From Betaproteobacteria bacterium (GTDB lineage Bacteria; Pseudomonadota; Gammaproteobacteria; Burkholderiales; Burkholderiaceae_E), in contig RFPW01000089.1 of the NCBI GenBank assembly GCA_009925965.1, positions 1 through 8,220 on the forward strand: a DNA stretch of 8,220 nt, given 5' to 3'. The notes beneath the pieces were generated by a model. That model saw nothing but the letters and a program-made list of their open reading frames with translations, had not been told where the DNA came from and ran no database searches. Below are positions 1-6,780 of the stretch, piece after piece; the stretch's first letter is position 1; the number at the start of each line of letters is the position of its first letter. Both the position numbers and the translations under genes were made by a program.

Positions 1-1041
1 TGGTCGCCCCGGAGCGGTTGCAACGACCTGACGCAAAACGATTTCGCCCGTGGGATCAACGCGGCGCAGGCCGGGTTCGCGATCATCCACGGGGTGCGCG
101 TTCAATAGCGTCTGCAGGCGTTTGAAGGCCTCACTGGCCGTGATCGCCGTACGCCATGAACCAACGAGCATATCGATCGGCGCGAGCGCGCGCGCCATCA
201 GGACGTTGGTGGCGATCATTGCGCCTGGCGTGAGTTGCCCATCCACGACCAGCAGCGCGCCTGCCCCGAGTGCCAATGATTGTTGGCTGTAGCGCACAAA
301 TTTGCTCACTGCGGCGAGTCGGTGAGAGAGGTCTGCGACGACCGAGCCAGTCTCTTGGCTGTTCGTGTGACGGCGCCACCATTGAGTGCGCAGATTCGCA
401 AGCATCCCCATCGATTCGATGACTTCTGCGTTGCGCAGTTTGCTCTGGACATACTGGTTGACTTCGATCTGAGCGACTTGCGCGGCTTCGGCGGGTGGCG
501 CACTCAGGCGATGACTCAACCACGCCATCGCGAGTTGAATGACCGCAAACAGAATCGATAGCCAACCCAGAAACGGGTGCAGGAAGAAGCACACCGCAAT
601 ATAGATCGGCACCCAAGGCAGGTCGAAGAACGCAAAGATGCCGCTCCCGGTCAGAAACTGGCGAACCTGTAACAGATCGTTGAACGAGCGTGCTGGACCC
701 CGAAGCGTGCGCGATGATCCGGGGTTACTCAGGTGCGACTCGAAGCTGGCATTAAAAATACGGGTCCCCAGGCGTTCATCAAAACGCACGCCCGCTTCCA
801 CTAGCACGCGCGAGCGTCCCCACTCGGCTAGCGCCATCACGCCAAACAGAATAATTGCAATGATCGAGACGGCCACGAGCGTGAGCTCATTCTGGCTCAC
901 CAGTACCCGGTCATAGACCTGCAGCATGTAGATGGTCGGTGTGAGCATCAGCAGGTTTGCCAGGGCGCTCAGGATCCCAACCAACAGAAACTCGGTTCTG
1001 AACGCCAGAACGGTTTCCAAAAGTTCGTCTGCGTGCTTCAT
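1..1041 (-). CDS. Type I secretion ABC transporter, second of a tandem pair (3' end beyond window)
   Basis: The frame is open from ATG at 1041 to the left edge, giving 347 residues of an inner-membrane permease/ATPase. Visible is the PrtD/AprD-type membrane domain: a first hydrophobic segment (about residues 18-42) ending in YMLQVYDRVL, further segments around 54-72 and 132-172, and the motif KLRNAEVIESMGM (about 206-218). The ATPase domain is only beginning (GEIVLRQVVA, about 332-341), so Walker A, signature and Walker B lie outside the window. An in-frame TAA two codons upstream fixes the N-terminus at this ATG. There is no clear Shine-Dalgarno, and the previous gene ends 21 bp upstream, so translation may depend on coupling. 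It is clearly paralogous to the preceding ABC gene (YMLEVYDRV and LRNAEIIEAMGM there). In this family such proteins use ATP to push unfolded C-terminal-signal proteins through a membrane-fusion protein and a TolC-like channel. Family assignment is secure; the cargo is not known. Confidence 0.92.
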   Translation of the reverse strand, partial: MKHADELLETVLAFRTEFLLVGILSALANLLMLTPTIYMLQVYDRVLVSQNELTLVAVSIIAIILFGVMALAEWGRSRVLVEAGVRFDERLGTRIFNASFESHLSNPGSSRTLRGPARSFNDLLQVRQFLTGSGIFAFFDLPWVPIYIAVCFFLHPFLGWLSILFAVIQLAMAWLSHRLSAPPAEAAQVAQIEVNQYVQSKLRNAEVIESMGMLANLRTQWWRRHTNSQETGSVVADLSHRLAAVSKFVRYSQQSLALGAGALLVVDGQLTPGAMIATNVLMARALAPIDMLVGSWRTAITASEAFKRLQTLLNAHPVDDREPGLRRVDPTGEIVLRQVVATAPGRP

Positions 1042-1062
1042 GCGTTATTTATCATGCGTGAT

Positions 1063-2844
1063 TTATCCGACGGCTTCGACGGTGTTCGACGCATCCGTGG
1101 CCGTCCCAGCCGCCGCGGATACCCCTGCAGCCGCCGCATTAGCGCGTTGATTTGCCTCGTGCAAGGCGGCGAGGACATCGTCCCGCGGTCCAAACGCCTG
1201 CTGGTTGCCGTCCCGCAGTAACAAGACCTTGTCTGCAAGCGCCAGTACACTCGACCGGTGGGTCATAACAACGACGGTTGCCCCGCGAGTTTTGAGTGCA
1301 CGCAGCGCGTCGGCTAGTGCTGCATCGCCGGCTTCATCAAGGCTTGAGTTGGGCTCATCCAGAACAACCAGCGCGGGATCACCATACAGAGCCCTGGCGA
1401 GCGCCACACGCTGGCGCTGACCACCCGAGAGCCGGGCGCCATCGGGGCCTACCGGCGTCTCGTAGCCCAGGGGCAAGCTGAGGATGAATTCGTGGAGTCC
1501 CACTGCGTTAGCGGCTGCCTCGACCGAGCCTCTGGGCGCAAACCGGCTGATGTTCTCAGCGATCGTGCCCTCGAAAAGTTCGACACCCTGAGGCAGATAG
1601 CCAACGTGCGGTCCGAGTTCGGATTTGTCCCAGGTGTAAACGTCAGCGCCGTCCAGACGCACTTTTCCGCTGATGGCTGGCCAGAGTCCGACAATCAAGC
1701 GTGCCAGCGTCGTCTTGCCGGCCGCCGATGGGCCAATGACAGCCAGCATTTCGCCGGGCCGAAGAGCCAGCTGAATGCCGCGTAAGGTTGCCAGCGGCTG
1801 CTGGCCTGGGGCGGGAGGTGGGCCAGCGACCAGTTGTTCGACACTGAGCGTCCCTCTGGGTGGCGGGAGTGCCATCGCGTCGGGCTTTTGCGGAAACGTC
1901 GCGAGCAGGTGATTCAGTCGGGTCCAGGCATCGCGCGCTGTAACGACTTGACGCCATTGCGCCACCATTTGGACCAGCGGCGACAGCACGCGTCCGCCGA
2001 TGATCGATGCCACCACCATCAATGCGCCACTGCCGCTGAGCTGGTTTTGAAGCGTCAACCAGGCCCCCACGCCCAACAGCGCTGAACCCAGAATCTGCTG
2101 GACCATTCGCGAGGCCGCTTGATAACCACCGGCCGCCAAGCTGGCCTGCGACTGCAATCCGAGAAAATGCCCCTGGAGCTTAAGCCACCGGCGATGGATG
2201 TGGGGCAGCATCCCCATCGCCTCGATGATTTCGGCGTTCCGCAATGATCCGTCGGCGTACTCTTGCGCCGCGACCGAACTGCGATTCGCTGCTGCTAGCG
2301 GCGCCTGTGTGCTGCGCTCTGTCATCCAGGCGATGCCGACCTGAACGATCGCGCCAACGAGAGTCAGCCATCCCAGCAGGGGATTGATACCAAAAACCAA
2401 GATGAGAAAAACCGCGGCGACTGGCCCCTCCATCGCGGCCAGCAGGAAGGGCGAGTGAACAAACTCGCGAACAAGGCGCCAATCGTTCAAAACCTGAATG
2501 CTACCGCCCGGATGCTTGCGCAGGCTTGCCTCGAAAATCATCGTAAAAAGTCGTGGGCTGAGCTTTTCATCGACCGCGTGACCGACCTCGCGCAGCATTT
2601 CACTTCGCAGGTATTCGAGCACTTCCATGACCGCATAGGCCAGCAGCACCGCCAGAGTGAGCATGAGCAGGGTCATGTGACTTCGGCTCTGAACAACCCG
2701 GTCATACACTTCCAGCATGTAGTACGAGGGGGCGAGTACTAGCAACCCCGCGATCCAGCTCAGAATCGTGGCCCGCCAGAAGACCCGTTGCCAGGGTTTG
2801 AAGTATTCGAACAGCAAATCCTGCCCGGGTTGTAGCGGATTCAT
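1063..2844 (-). CDS. Type I secretion ABC transporter (permease/ATPase), complete
   Basis: A 593-aa inner-membrane exporter subunit of the PrtD/AprD/HasD type. The membrane domain covers about residues 20-300 (YMLEVYDRV at 42-50, LRNAEIIEAMGM at 201-212). The ATPase domain is intact: Walker A GPSAAGKTT 371-379, Q-loop YLPQ 416-419, signature LSGGQ 472-476, Walker B LVVLDEP 492-498, D-loop SLD 501-503, switch histidine H529. There is no N-terminal C39-like domain of the HlyB sort. The tail after about residue 560 is Ala-rich and low complexity, so probably disordered. The start is well supported: GAGG at 2852-2855 lies 7 nt upstream, inside the end of the preceding gene, and ATGA overlaps that gene's stop by 4 bp. 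The paralogous ABC gene follows after 21 bp. By family knowledge it powers one-step export of proteins with C-terminal signals. Pairing with its neighbour as a heterodimer, as with V. cholerae RtxB/RtxE, is inference. Confidence 0.95.
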   Translation of the reverse strand: MNPLQPGQDLLFEYFKPWQRVFWRATILSWIAGLLVLAPSYYMLEVYDRVVQSRSHMTLLMLTLAVLLAYAVMEVLEYLRSEMLREVGHAVDEKLSPRLFTMIFEASLRKHPGGSIQVLNDWRLVREFVHSPFLLAAMEGPVAAVFLILVFGINPLLGWLTLVGAIVQVGIAWMTERSTQAPLAAANRSSVAAQEYADGSLRNAEIIEAMGMLPHIHRRWLKLQGHFLGLQSQASLAAGGYQAASRMVQQILGSALLGVGAWLTLQNQLSGSGALMVVASIIGGRVLSPLVQMVAQWRQVVTARDAWTRLNHLLATFPQKPDAMALPPPRGTLSVEQLVAGPPPAPGQQPLATLRGIQLALRPGEMLAVIGPSAAGKTTLARLIVGLWPAISGKVRLDGADVYTWDKSELGPHVGYLPQGVELFEGTIAENISRFAPRGSVEAAANAVGLHEFILSLPLGYETPVGPDGARLSGGQRQRVALARALYGDPALVVLDEPNSSLDEAGDAALADALRALKTRGATVVVMTHRSSVLALADKVLLLRDGNQQAFGPRDDVLAALHEANQRANAAAAGVSAAAGTATDASNTVEAVG

Positions 2845-3443
2845 GCCGCTTCCTCGATCAGGACGTATTCGGGTAGCGGATCGGGATTGTTCTCGGCCAC
2901 CACAAGGTTTTCAGCGCCAGCCGCTTCTCCAAACCGAAAGCTGAGGAAATGTCCTACCGGCTCACGTTGCAGGATGATTTCGTACAACTTGCGATGATGA
3001 AATGCCTCGGCGTCGGCGGCCTGCAGCGCAAGCTCAAATCGCATCCGGCCATCAAGCGTGTACATCGAAACCTGGCCCGCTTTGAGGCTCAGCGTGTGAC
3101 GGTCAAAGTAGACGGGGCTCGTCTCGAGAAACCGCATCAAAGGCAGTTGCCTGTCACCCATCTTCGAAAGGTGAAAGGGGCTTCCCGGCGTCTGAAAAAC
3201 CAGTCGACACGAGCGCGACACAGAATAGATCGCGTTGCAAACCATTTGCGAACCCAGCGCCGGAAACCGCTCGCGCAGCCCCCGGTAGGCCATGTGATGG
3301 AGCGCTACGCGGTTCCAGACACGGGACTCGCGGACCAGCGGCACGAGTGCGTTACAGACTTCTGCAAAGGCAGTCTGCAAGGCGATCAACCGCGCGCTTT
3401 GCTCTGGGGTGGTGTTAAGGCGAATCCGGACCTGCGAGTTCAT
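2841..3443 (-). CDS. Short TnpB-like protein: N-terminal half only, no RuvC nuclease domain
   Basis: A 200-aa soluble protein. Residues 4-20 (QVRIRLNTTPEQSARLI) match the opening strand and 'TPEQ' helix typical of IS200/IS605 TnpB proteins. Residues 25-82 follow the TnpB pattern 'N-A-C-N ... ALH-x-x-Y-x-x-LRE-x-F ... QM-x-x-x-AI-x-x-V' (CNALVPLVRES, NRVALHHMAYRGLRERF, SQMVCNAIYSVSR). Residues 104-136 resemble the following beta region (FLETSPVYFDRHTLSL, then VSMYTLDGRMRF). The protein stops about where RuvC would start; no D-x-G motif, Glu motif or zinc-finger cysteines are present, and the last 28 residues are acidic. No nuclease remnant follows, because the exporter gene starts in the stop codon (ATGA). 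The ATG has no visible Shine-Dalgarno and lies inside a 12-bp inverted repeat. TnpB homology is my reading by eye, not a search. Function is unknown; a domesticated nucleic-acid-binding regulator is a guess. Not recent junk: the frame is intact and coupled. Confidence 0.85.
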   Translation of the reverse strand: MNSQVRIRLNTTPEQSARLIALQTAFAEVCNALVPLVRESRVWNRVALHHMAYRGLRERFPALGSQMVCNAIYSVSRSCRLVFQTPGSPFHLSKMGDRQLPLMRFLETSPVYFDRHTLSLKAGQVSMYTLDGRMRFELALQAADAEAFHHRKLYEIILQREPVGHFLSFRFGEAAGAENLVVAENNPDPLPEYVLIEEAA

Positions 3444-3474
3444 ATAGGAACGTTAACATAACTTCCTATATGAA
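3439..3474. promoter_or_regulatory. Perfect 12-bp inverted repeat over the start codon of the TnpB-like gene
   Basis: TTCATATAGGAA (3439-3450) and TTCCTATATGAA (3463-3474) are exact reverse complements separated by 12 nt that include GTTAAC. The left arm contains the start codon of the TnpB-like gene (3441-3443). As DNA it could be an operator for a dimeric regulator, with half-sites 24 bp apart. As RNA it could form a hairpin burying the start codon. It is AT-rich against a GC-rich background, which makes chance less likely. There is no U-run after it, so it is not a standard terminator. Which role it has cannot be decided from sequence. Confidence 0.6.
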
Positions 3475-3525
3475 TACCGGGGACCCGTCCCATCGGATTC
3501 TCGACGTCGCACAAAAACAACGCCG
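3444..3525 (-). promoter_or_regulatory. Only sizeable gap in the minus-strand cluster; candidate internal promoter region
   Basis: This 82-bp gap separates the sugar-phosphate transferase stop from the TnpB-like start, whereas the other minus-strand junctions overlap or are 21 bp apart. It is a natural place for a separate promoter driving the TnpB-like and exporter genes. On the minus strand, TATGTT within the inverted-repeat region is a loose -10 candidate, but I see no convincing -35 partner. No stem followed by a T-run is visible, so read-through from the transferase is also possible. Confidence 0.3.
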
Positions 3526-4614
3526 TTAGCGCAGGCGCATCCAGGTGGGGGCCCGGAACTGCACCAAGCGCCGGTAGAGCCAGAGGTAACAACCCAGGTA
3601 CGCGAGCATCAGGACCAACAAGGCGGACGTGTTGGTCTGAAATGCCACCGCTAATGCGCCAAATCCGCAGGCTGGTAACCAAAAAAACCAAGCGACCCTC
3701 GAGTTCGCACGGTTTTTGAGTTGGTCTGTGCAATGTCTTGCAGGGCTGGACACTAGCCTCCGGTAGACGAGTGTGTGCAGGTGGAGTGCGTCCGGATGGT
3801 TGACAGGGTGGTTGCGCACGAACTTGCGCCGGTACATTGAAAACAAGGTTTCGATCAGCGGAAAAATACCGACGACAACCGGGGCCATCGGCGAAATAGT
3901 TGGATTGCGGGTCACCAATAAGAGACCCACCTCGACGACCCAGAATCCGAGCAGATAGGCGCCAGCGTCGCCCAGAAAAATCCGGCCGTGCGGCCAGTTG
4001 AGCAAAAGAAATCCGGCCACACTGGCGATCGATAGCTCGCAAACCTGCACCATGAAAGCGTCGCCAGCTTGCATGGCGATGAACAGGAAGACGGTCATCA
4101 TGATCGCGGCCGTGCCTGCCGCAAGTCCGTGAAAACCATCGATGATGTTGACCCCGTTGGTGAATCCCGCTACCACCAGCATGGTCACCAGATAGCTGGC
4201 GAGGGGCAACCGCAGCAATTGATCAACCGGCCAGACATCGGTGTGATGCACGCCGATTCCCAAAAGCACATAACTTGCGCTGGCCGAGACGATTGCCAGC
4301 AACAAGCGGGATGTTGGCCCGACCCGGTGAGTCAGATCCTCGACCAAGCCTCCCGCGAAAACCGGTACGGCGCATAGCGTGAGGGTTCTAACTACGGCAT
4401 CGTCCGAAAGCAAAACGCCGGCGAATACACCGAGCACGATTGCCACGCCTCCGAGGCGAGACGTCGGCCGTACGTGAAATTTTTGGACACCGGTCGACCG
4501 GTCCATCCCCAGAGAGGCCTTCACCGAGACGCGGCTCAATAGAAATGCTGCGAACCCCGAAACCAGAAACCCGCAGAGGGCAACTGCGCCCCCGGGGCGC
4601 AAATCGTCAATCAT
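3526..4614 (-). CDS. Polyprenyl-phosphate sugar-1-phosphate transferase, WecA/MraY family
   Basis: A 362-aa polytopic inner-membrane enzyme with about ten hydrophobic segments. Family members move a sugar-1-phosphate (often GlcNAc-1-P or a related HexNAc) from a UDP-sugar to undecaprenyl phosphate, the first step of a lipid-linked glycan. Motifs appear in the expected order: KFHVRPTSRLGG (45-56), an acidic pair VEDLTHRVGP (91-100), NGVNIIDGFHGL (153-164), GRIFLGDAGAYLLGF (210-224) and the histidine motif HPDALHLH (273-280). The usual first Asp of the 'DD' pair is Glu92, as seen in some proteobacterial WecA-like enzymes. All catalytic motifs are present, so an active enzyme is likely. The start overlaps the YjbH-family stop by 8 bp (ATGATTGA, 4607-4614), indicating coupled translation; no separate Shine-Dalgarno is visible. 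The C-terminal third (after about 290) has two further membrane segments. The sugar donor is not predictable; the context suggests an exopolysaccharide or surface glycan rather than peptidoglycan. Confidence 0.93.
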   Translation of the reverse strand: MIDDLRPGGAVALCGFLVSGFAAFLLSRVSVKASLGMDRSTGVQKFHVRPTSRLGGVAIVLGVFAGVLLSDDAVVRTLTLCAVPVFAGGLVEDLTHRVGPTSRLLLAIVSASASYVLLGIGVHHTDVWPVDQLLRLPLASYLVTMLVVAGFTNGVNIIDGFHGLAAGTAAIMMTVFLFIAMQAGDAFMVQVCELSIASVAGFLLLNWPHGRIFLGDAGAYLLGFWVVEVGLLLVTRNPTISPMAPVVVGIFPLIETLFSMYRRKFVRNHPVNHPDALHLHTLVYRRLVSSPARHCTDQLKNRANSRVAWFFWLPACGFGALAVAFQTNTSALLVLMLAYLGCYLWLYRRLVQFRAPTWMRLR

Positions 4615-6652
4615 CGGTCAGTTGGATAAACGCGTTTTTGACGCGCCAGCTGTTGTCTCGTAAATACTGGGTACTAGACCGATCACGATTAAGCGTCGTG
4701 GCGAGCGAATCACCCAGGGTGGGGATCGTTCCGTAGCCTGCGGTCAGCGTGTTCTCTCTTTCGAGAATCTTCGTTTCGAAGTTATAGCTCCACTGGCTGA
4801 CCCCCTGCACGCCAACATATGGACCAATGTGGCGGATGCCCGGATTGCTCCTTGGGGTGATCGGAATGTTGATCTGAAGTCCGGCGAAAGACACGGGGTT
4901 GGCCATCGTATCCATCCGGCTACGTCGGAAGTAAATTGAGATGTTGCTGTCGCCATGCCAAAATTTCTGGCTGACCATGAAGCCTTTATCCCCACCAAAA
5001 AATTCGCCCTGATTGATTTCAGTCGTGAGCGTCTGATCATCATTCCAGGCATAGCGATAATTAAATAAACTATAGCTACGCTTGTTGTTAAAGGGGAGGC
5101 GGTCGGTCTCGAAGTTGCCAACCAACACTCCGCCGCGATGCCGGCCATTGATACTCGTGGTCTGAGTCTCGAGTTGGATCCCACGGAACGCCGTGTACGC
5201 CGTACCCAGACTGATGCGGGCCTGAGTCGAGAGTGACGGGAAACTCATAATCTGGTGGATCATCCGACGCGTGACGCCAGATTGGAGCCTTGCTTGGTAG
5301 AAAGCGCCCCCAGGACTAAAGTCCTGAGTGTGCAACCCCGTCGGGACCAGTTGATTCACTTCAAAGATCGCCCCCTGCCAGAGTGGAACGATGAGGTTGG
5401 CACTCAACGCAAGATCGAAATCAAGAGATCCGACTTCCGTCGCAATCCCTGAGATTAATGCAGGACTCAGCGCGATCTCAGGCCGGAAGGTCCAGAAATC
5501 TCCTTTCTCCCATCGCACGGGTTTGAAGGGCTCGTCCTGATCCTGAAGGAGCGTGGTTATCTTGAGGTCCGCGCAGGTGCCGCTTTCGGATTCAAGCCAT
5601 TTTTTGACACACGCTGCGCTACCTGTGGCTCTCAGCAGACCGATACCGCGCGCTGTCATCGAGAGATCAAAAATCTTTTTGGTGTCGCCATAAGCAGCCG
5701 CTACAACCCCAAGTGCGACACCCGTTGCATCGAGCACGTTCCACTGGTAGCCGGTGTTTTCGAGCTCAAGGAAGAGCACTCCGTCCTTGGACTCACCAAT
5801 TTTGGGACCATAAAAACCTGCACGCTTGAGTGCGGCCGCCAACTCGGATGGCTTGATGGGTTTGACGGCGCGGCGGGTTGGCAATTCGGCGACGCGCGCA
5901 GGCAGTTTGCGAACCGCATCCAGCGGGATACTGACCGAAACGCCCGCCCATTGCCGGGGTGTGACGGTGGTCTCATTGAAGCTACGGTTTAAGTTCACGC
6001 TGGCGCTCATGCCGCCGAAAAAAGTCGGCGAAACGAGTGCGGCTGATGCCCACGTGTCGGGCCCGATTCGCTGAACGCTGAGCTTTGACCAGGGTGTCGG
6101 GGTCCAGCCTAGCGACGCGAACCCTCCGTGTAAGGGTGCGGCAGTGCCCACCGCTTTCGCTGCCCCGATCGAGACGTCAAAGGTCCCGAACGATTTGCTC
6201 CCGACGGCGTAGTAAGAACGAAAAAGCGATGCAGCACCGCCCGCGTCGTTCAGACCAATAGCGACGCTGGCCGAATTACGCTTGAGCCATTCGACTGGGA
6301 GTGAATATTTCAAGCCCGCCGAAAAGTCTCGGATCGTGCCCGGTGGGCAGGCCCCAGCGACAAACTGATTGCAGTTCTGGTCTTGCGTCGCCAAACGACC
6401 AATGACCTCGAAGTTGTCTGTGAGGCCAAATCCGACTTGCGTGTTGTAGCCCTCGGGCCCTTTGGACCCAGGTCCCGCGAATGGCGCTCCTGGCAGAGCG
6501 TTCGAGCGGTCGATGACCGCCATTCCGCCCGGGATGGTCTGCGCGCTGGGCGTCATGCCTAGGCCGCTGTAACCGTTGGGCGAGAGGCTCGTTTGCGCGA
6601 ACGCACTCGTTGCGATAAGGCACGAGCACAGCGCAAAAAACAGCGCGAACAT
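4607..6652 (-). CDS. YjbH-family outer-membrane exopolysaccharide protein
   Basis: A 681-aa protein from the chosen start. Residues 1-19 form a hydrophobic signal peptide ending in SAFA before Gln20. The mature N-terminus has GYSGLGMTPSAQTIPGG (27-43), the 'small residue, tP-x-A, G' opening typical of YjbH. The C-terminal part carries the family pattern FFGGDKG ... KFWHGDSNISIYFR (551-576) and INIPITP (594-600). Alternating polar and aromatic strands throughout fit an outer-membrane beta-rich protein. In E. coli, YjbH (about 700 aa) belongs to the yjbEFGH exopolysaccharide operon; the precise role is poorly known. Here yjbE, yjbF and yjbG homologues are not in the window. The start at 6652 is uncertain: the signal peptide lacks a positive n-region and the ribosome site is weak. 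An in-frame ATG at 6727 would add an Arg-containing leader, and one at 6802 would overlap the divergent gene. The next gene overlaps by 8 bp. The family call is by pattern and is fairly secure. Confidence 0.88.
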   Translation of the reverse strand: MFALFFALCSCLIATSAFAQTSLSPNGYSGLGMTPSAQTIPGGMAVIDRSNALPGAPFAGPGSKGPEGYNTQVGFGLTDNFEVIGRLATQDQNCNQFVAGACPPGTIRDFSAGLKYSLPVEWLKRNSASVAIGLNDAGGAASLFRSYYAVGSKSFGTFDVSIGAAKAVGTAAPLHGGFASLGWTPTPWSKLSVQRIGPDTWASAALVSPTFFGGMSASVNLNRSFNETTVTPRQWAGVSVSIPLDAVRKLPARVAELPTRRAVKPIKPSELAAALKRAGFYGPKIGESKDGVLFLELENTGYQWNVLDATGVALGVVAAAYGDTKKIFDLSMTARGIGLLRATGSAACVKKWLESESGTCADLKITTLLQDQDEPFKPVRWEKGDFWTFRPEIALSPALISGIATEVGSLDFDLALSANLIVPLWQGAIFEVNQLVPTGLHTQDFSPGGAFYQARLQSGVTRRMIHQIMSFPSLSTQARISLGTAYTAFRGIQLETQTTSINGRHRGGVLVGNFETDRLPFNNKRSYSLFNYRYAWNDDQTLTTEINQGEFFGGDKGFMVSQKFWHGDSNISIYFRRSRMDTMANPVSFAGLQINIPITPRSNPGIRHIGPYVGVQGVSQWSYNFETKILERENTLTAGYGTIPTLGDSLATTLNRDRSSTQYLRDNSWRVKNAFIQLTDD

Positions 6653-6780
6653 CGCCCTTTCTGACGGGGAGGTACCTCGGGAGGTCCTAGTGACGCGGGT
6701 GTTATCTATTACACTTTGACCAAACATCCCGCTACCCAGCATTTGATAACCCAGAAATTCCACGACCGAGGCCGACCCGA
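6653..6780. promoter_or_regulatory. Divergent intergenic region between YjbH-family and cyclophilin genes
   Basis: These 128 bp must hold the promoters for both directions if the YjbH-family gene starts at 6652. Visible elements are TTGACC (6716-6721) as a possible plus-strand -35 without a good -10 at normal spacing, and on the minus strand TGTAAT (6708-6713), a 5/6 match to a -10 box without a convincing -35. Near the YjbH-family start lie a perfect palindrome, GAGGTACCTC (6669-6678), and an overlapping repeat ACCTC-GG-GAGGT (6674-6685), which could form alternative hairpins in the leader RNA. The promoters are not firmly located. Confidence 0.4.

Noticed and set aside
131..616. Open frame of 161 codons on the minus strand inside the second ABC transporter
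   Set aside because: It is an alternative frame of a clear ABC membrane domain, very Arg-rich and without a start signal.
1038..1055. A five-codon upstream frame overlapping the start of the second ABC gene
   Set aside because: It shares the GCATGA junction, but no ribosome site precedes it and such overlaps arise easily by chance.
2841..3443. Calling the TnpB-like gene an insertion sequence or part of a mobile element
   Set aside because: No TnpA, no left-end or right-end hairpins, no RuvC domain, and tight overlap with the next gene. It behaves like a resident operon gene.
2841..3443. Calling it a TldR RNA-guided repressor
   Set aside because: TldRs keep a catalytically dead RuvC region and a nearby guide RNA; neither is visible here.
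2949..3461. Open frame of 170 codons on the plus strand opposite the TnpB-like gene
   Set aside because: No recognisable domain, Arg- and His-rich composition typical of the antisense of a GC-rich gene, and it lies over a better-supported gene.
3439..3474. Similarity of the inverted repeat to yeast FRT or loxP-type recombination sites (shared TATAGGAA and ATAACTTC pieces)
   Set aside because: The arms are in the opposite order and orientation to FRT, the spacer differs, and no recombinase gene is in the window. The resemblance is short and most likely chance.
3440..4042. Open frame of 200 codons in another minus-strand frame inside the transferase gene
   Set aside because: It overlaps an enzyme with all catalytic motifs in order, and its composition looks like an out-of-frame reading.
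6690..6719. A tiny plus-strand reading frame (GTG to TGA, 9 codons) just after GGGAGGT
   Set aside because: The ribosome-site match is good, but it is too short and GTG-started; nothing suggests a leader peptide with attenuation.
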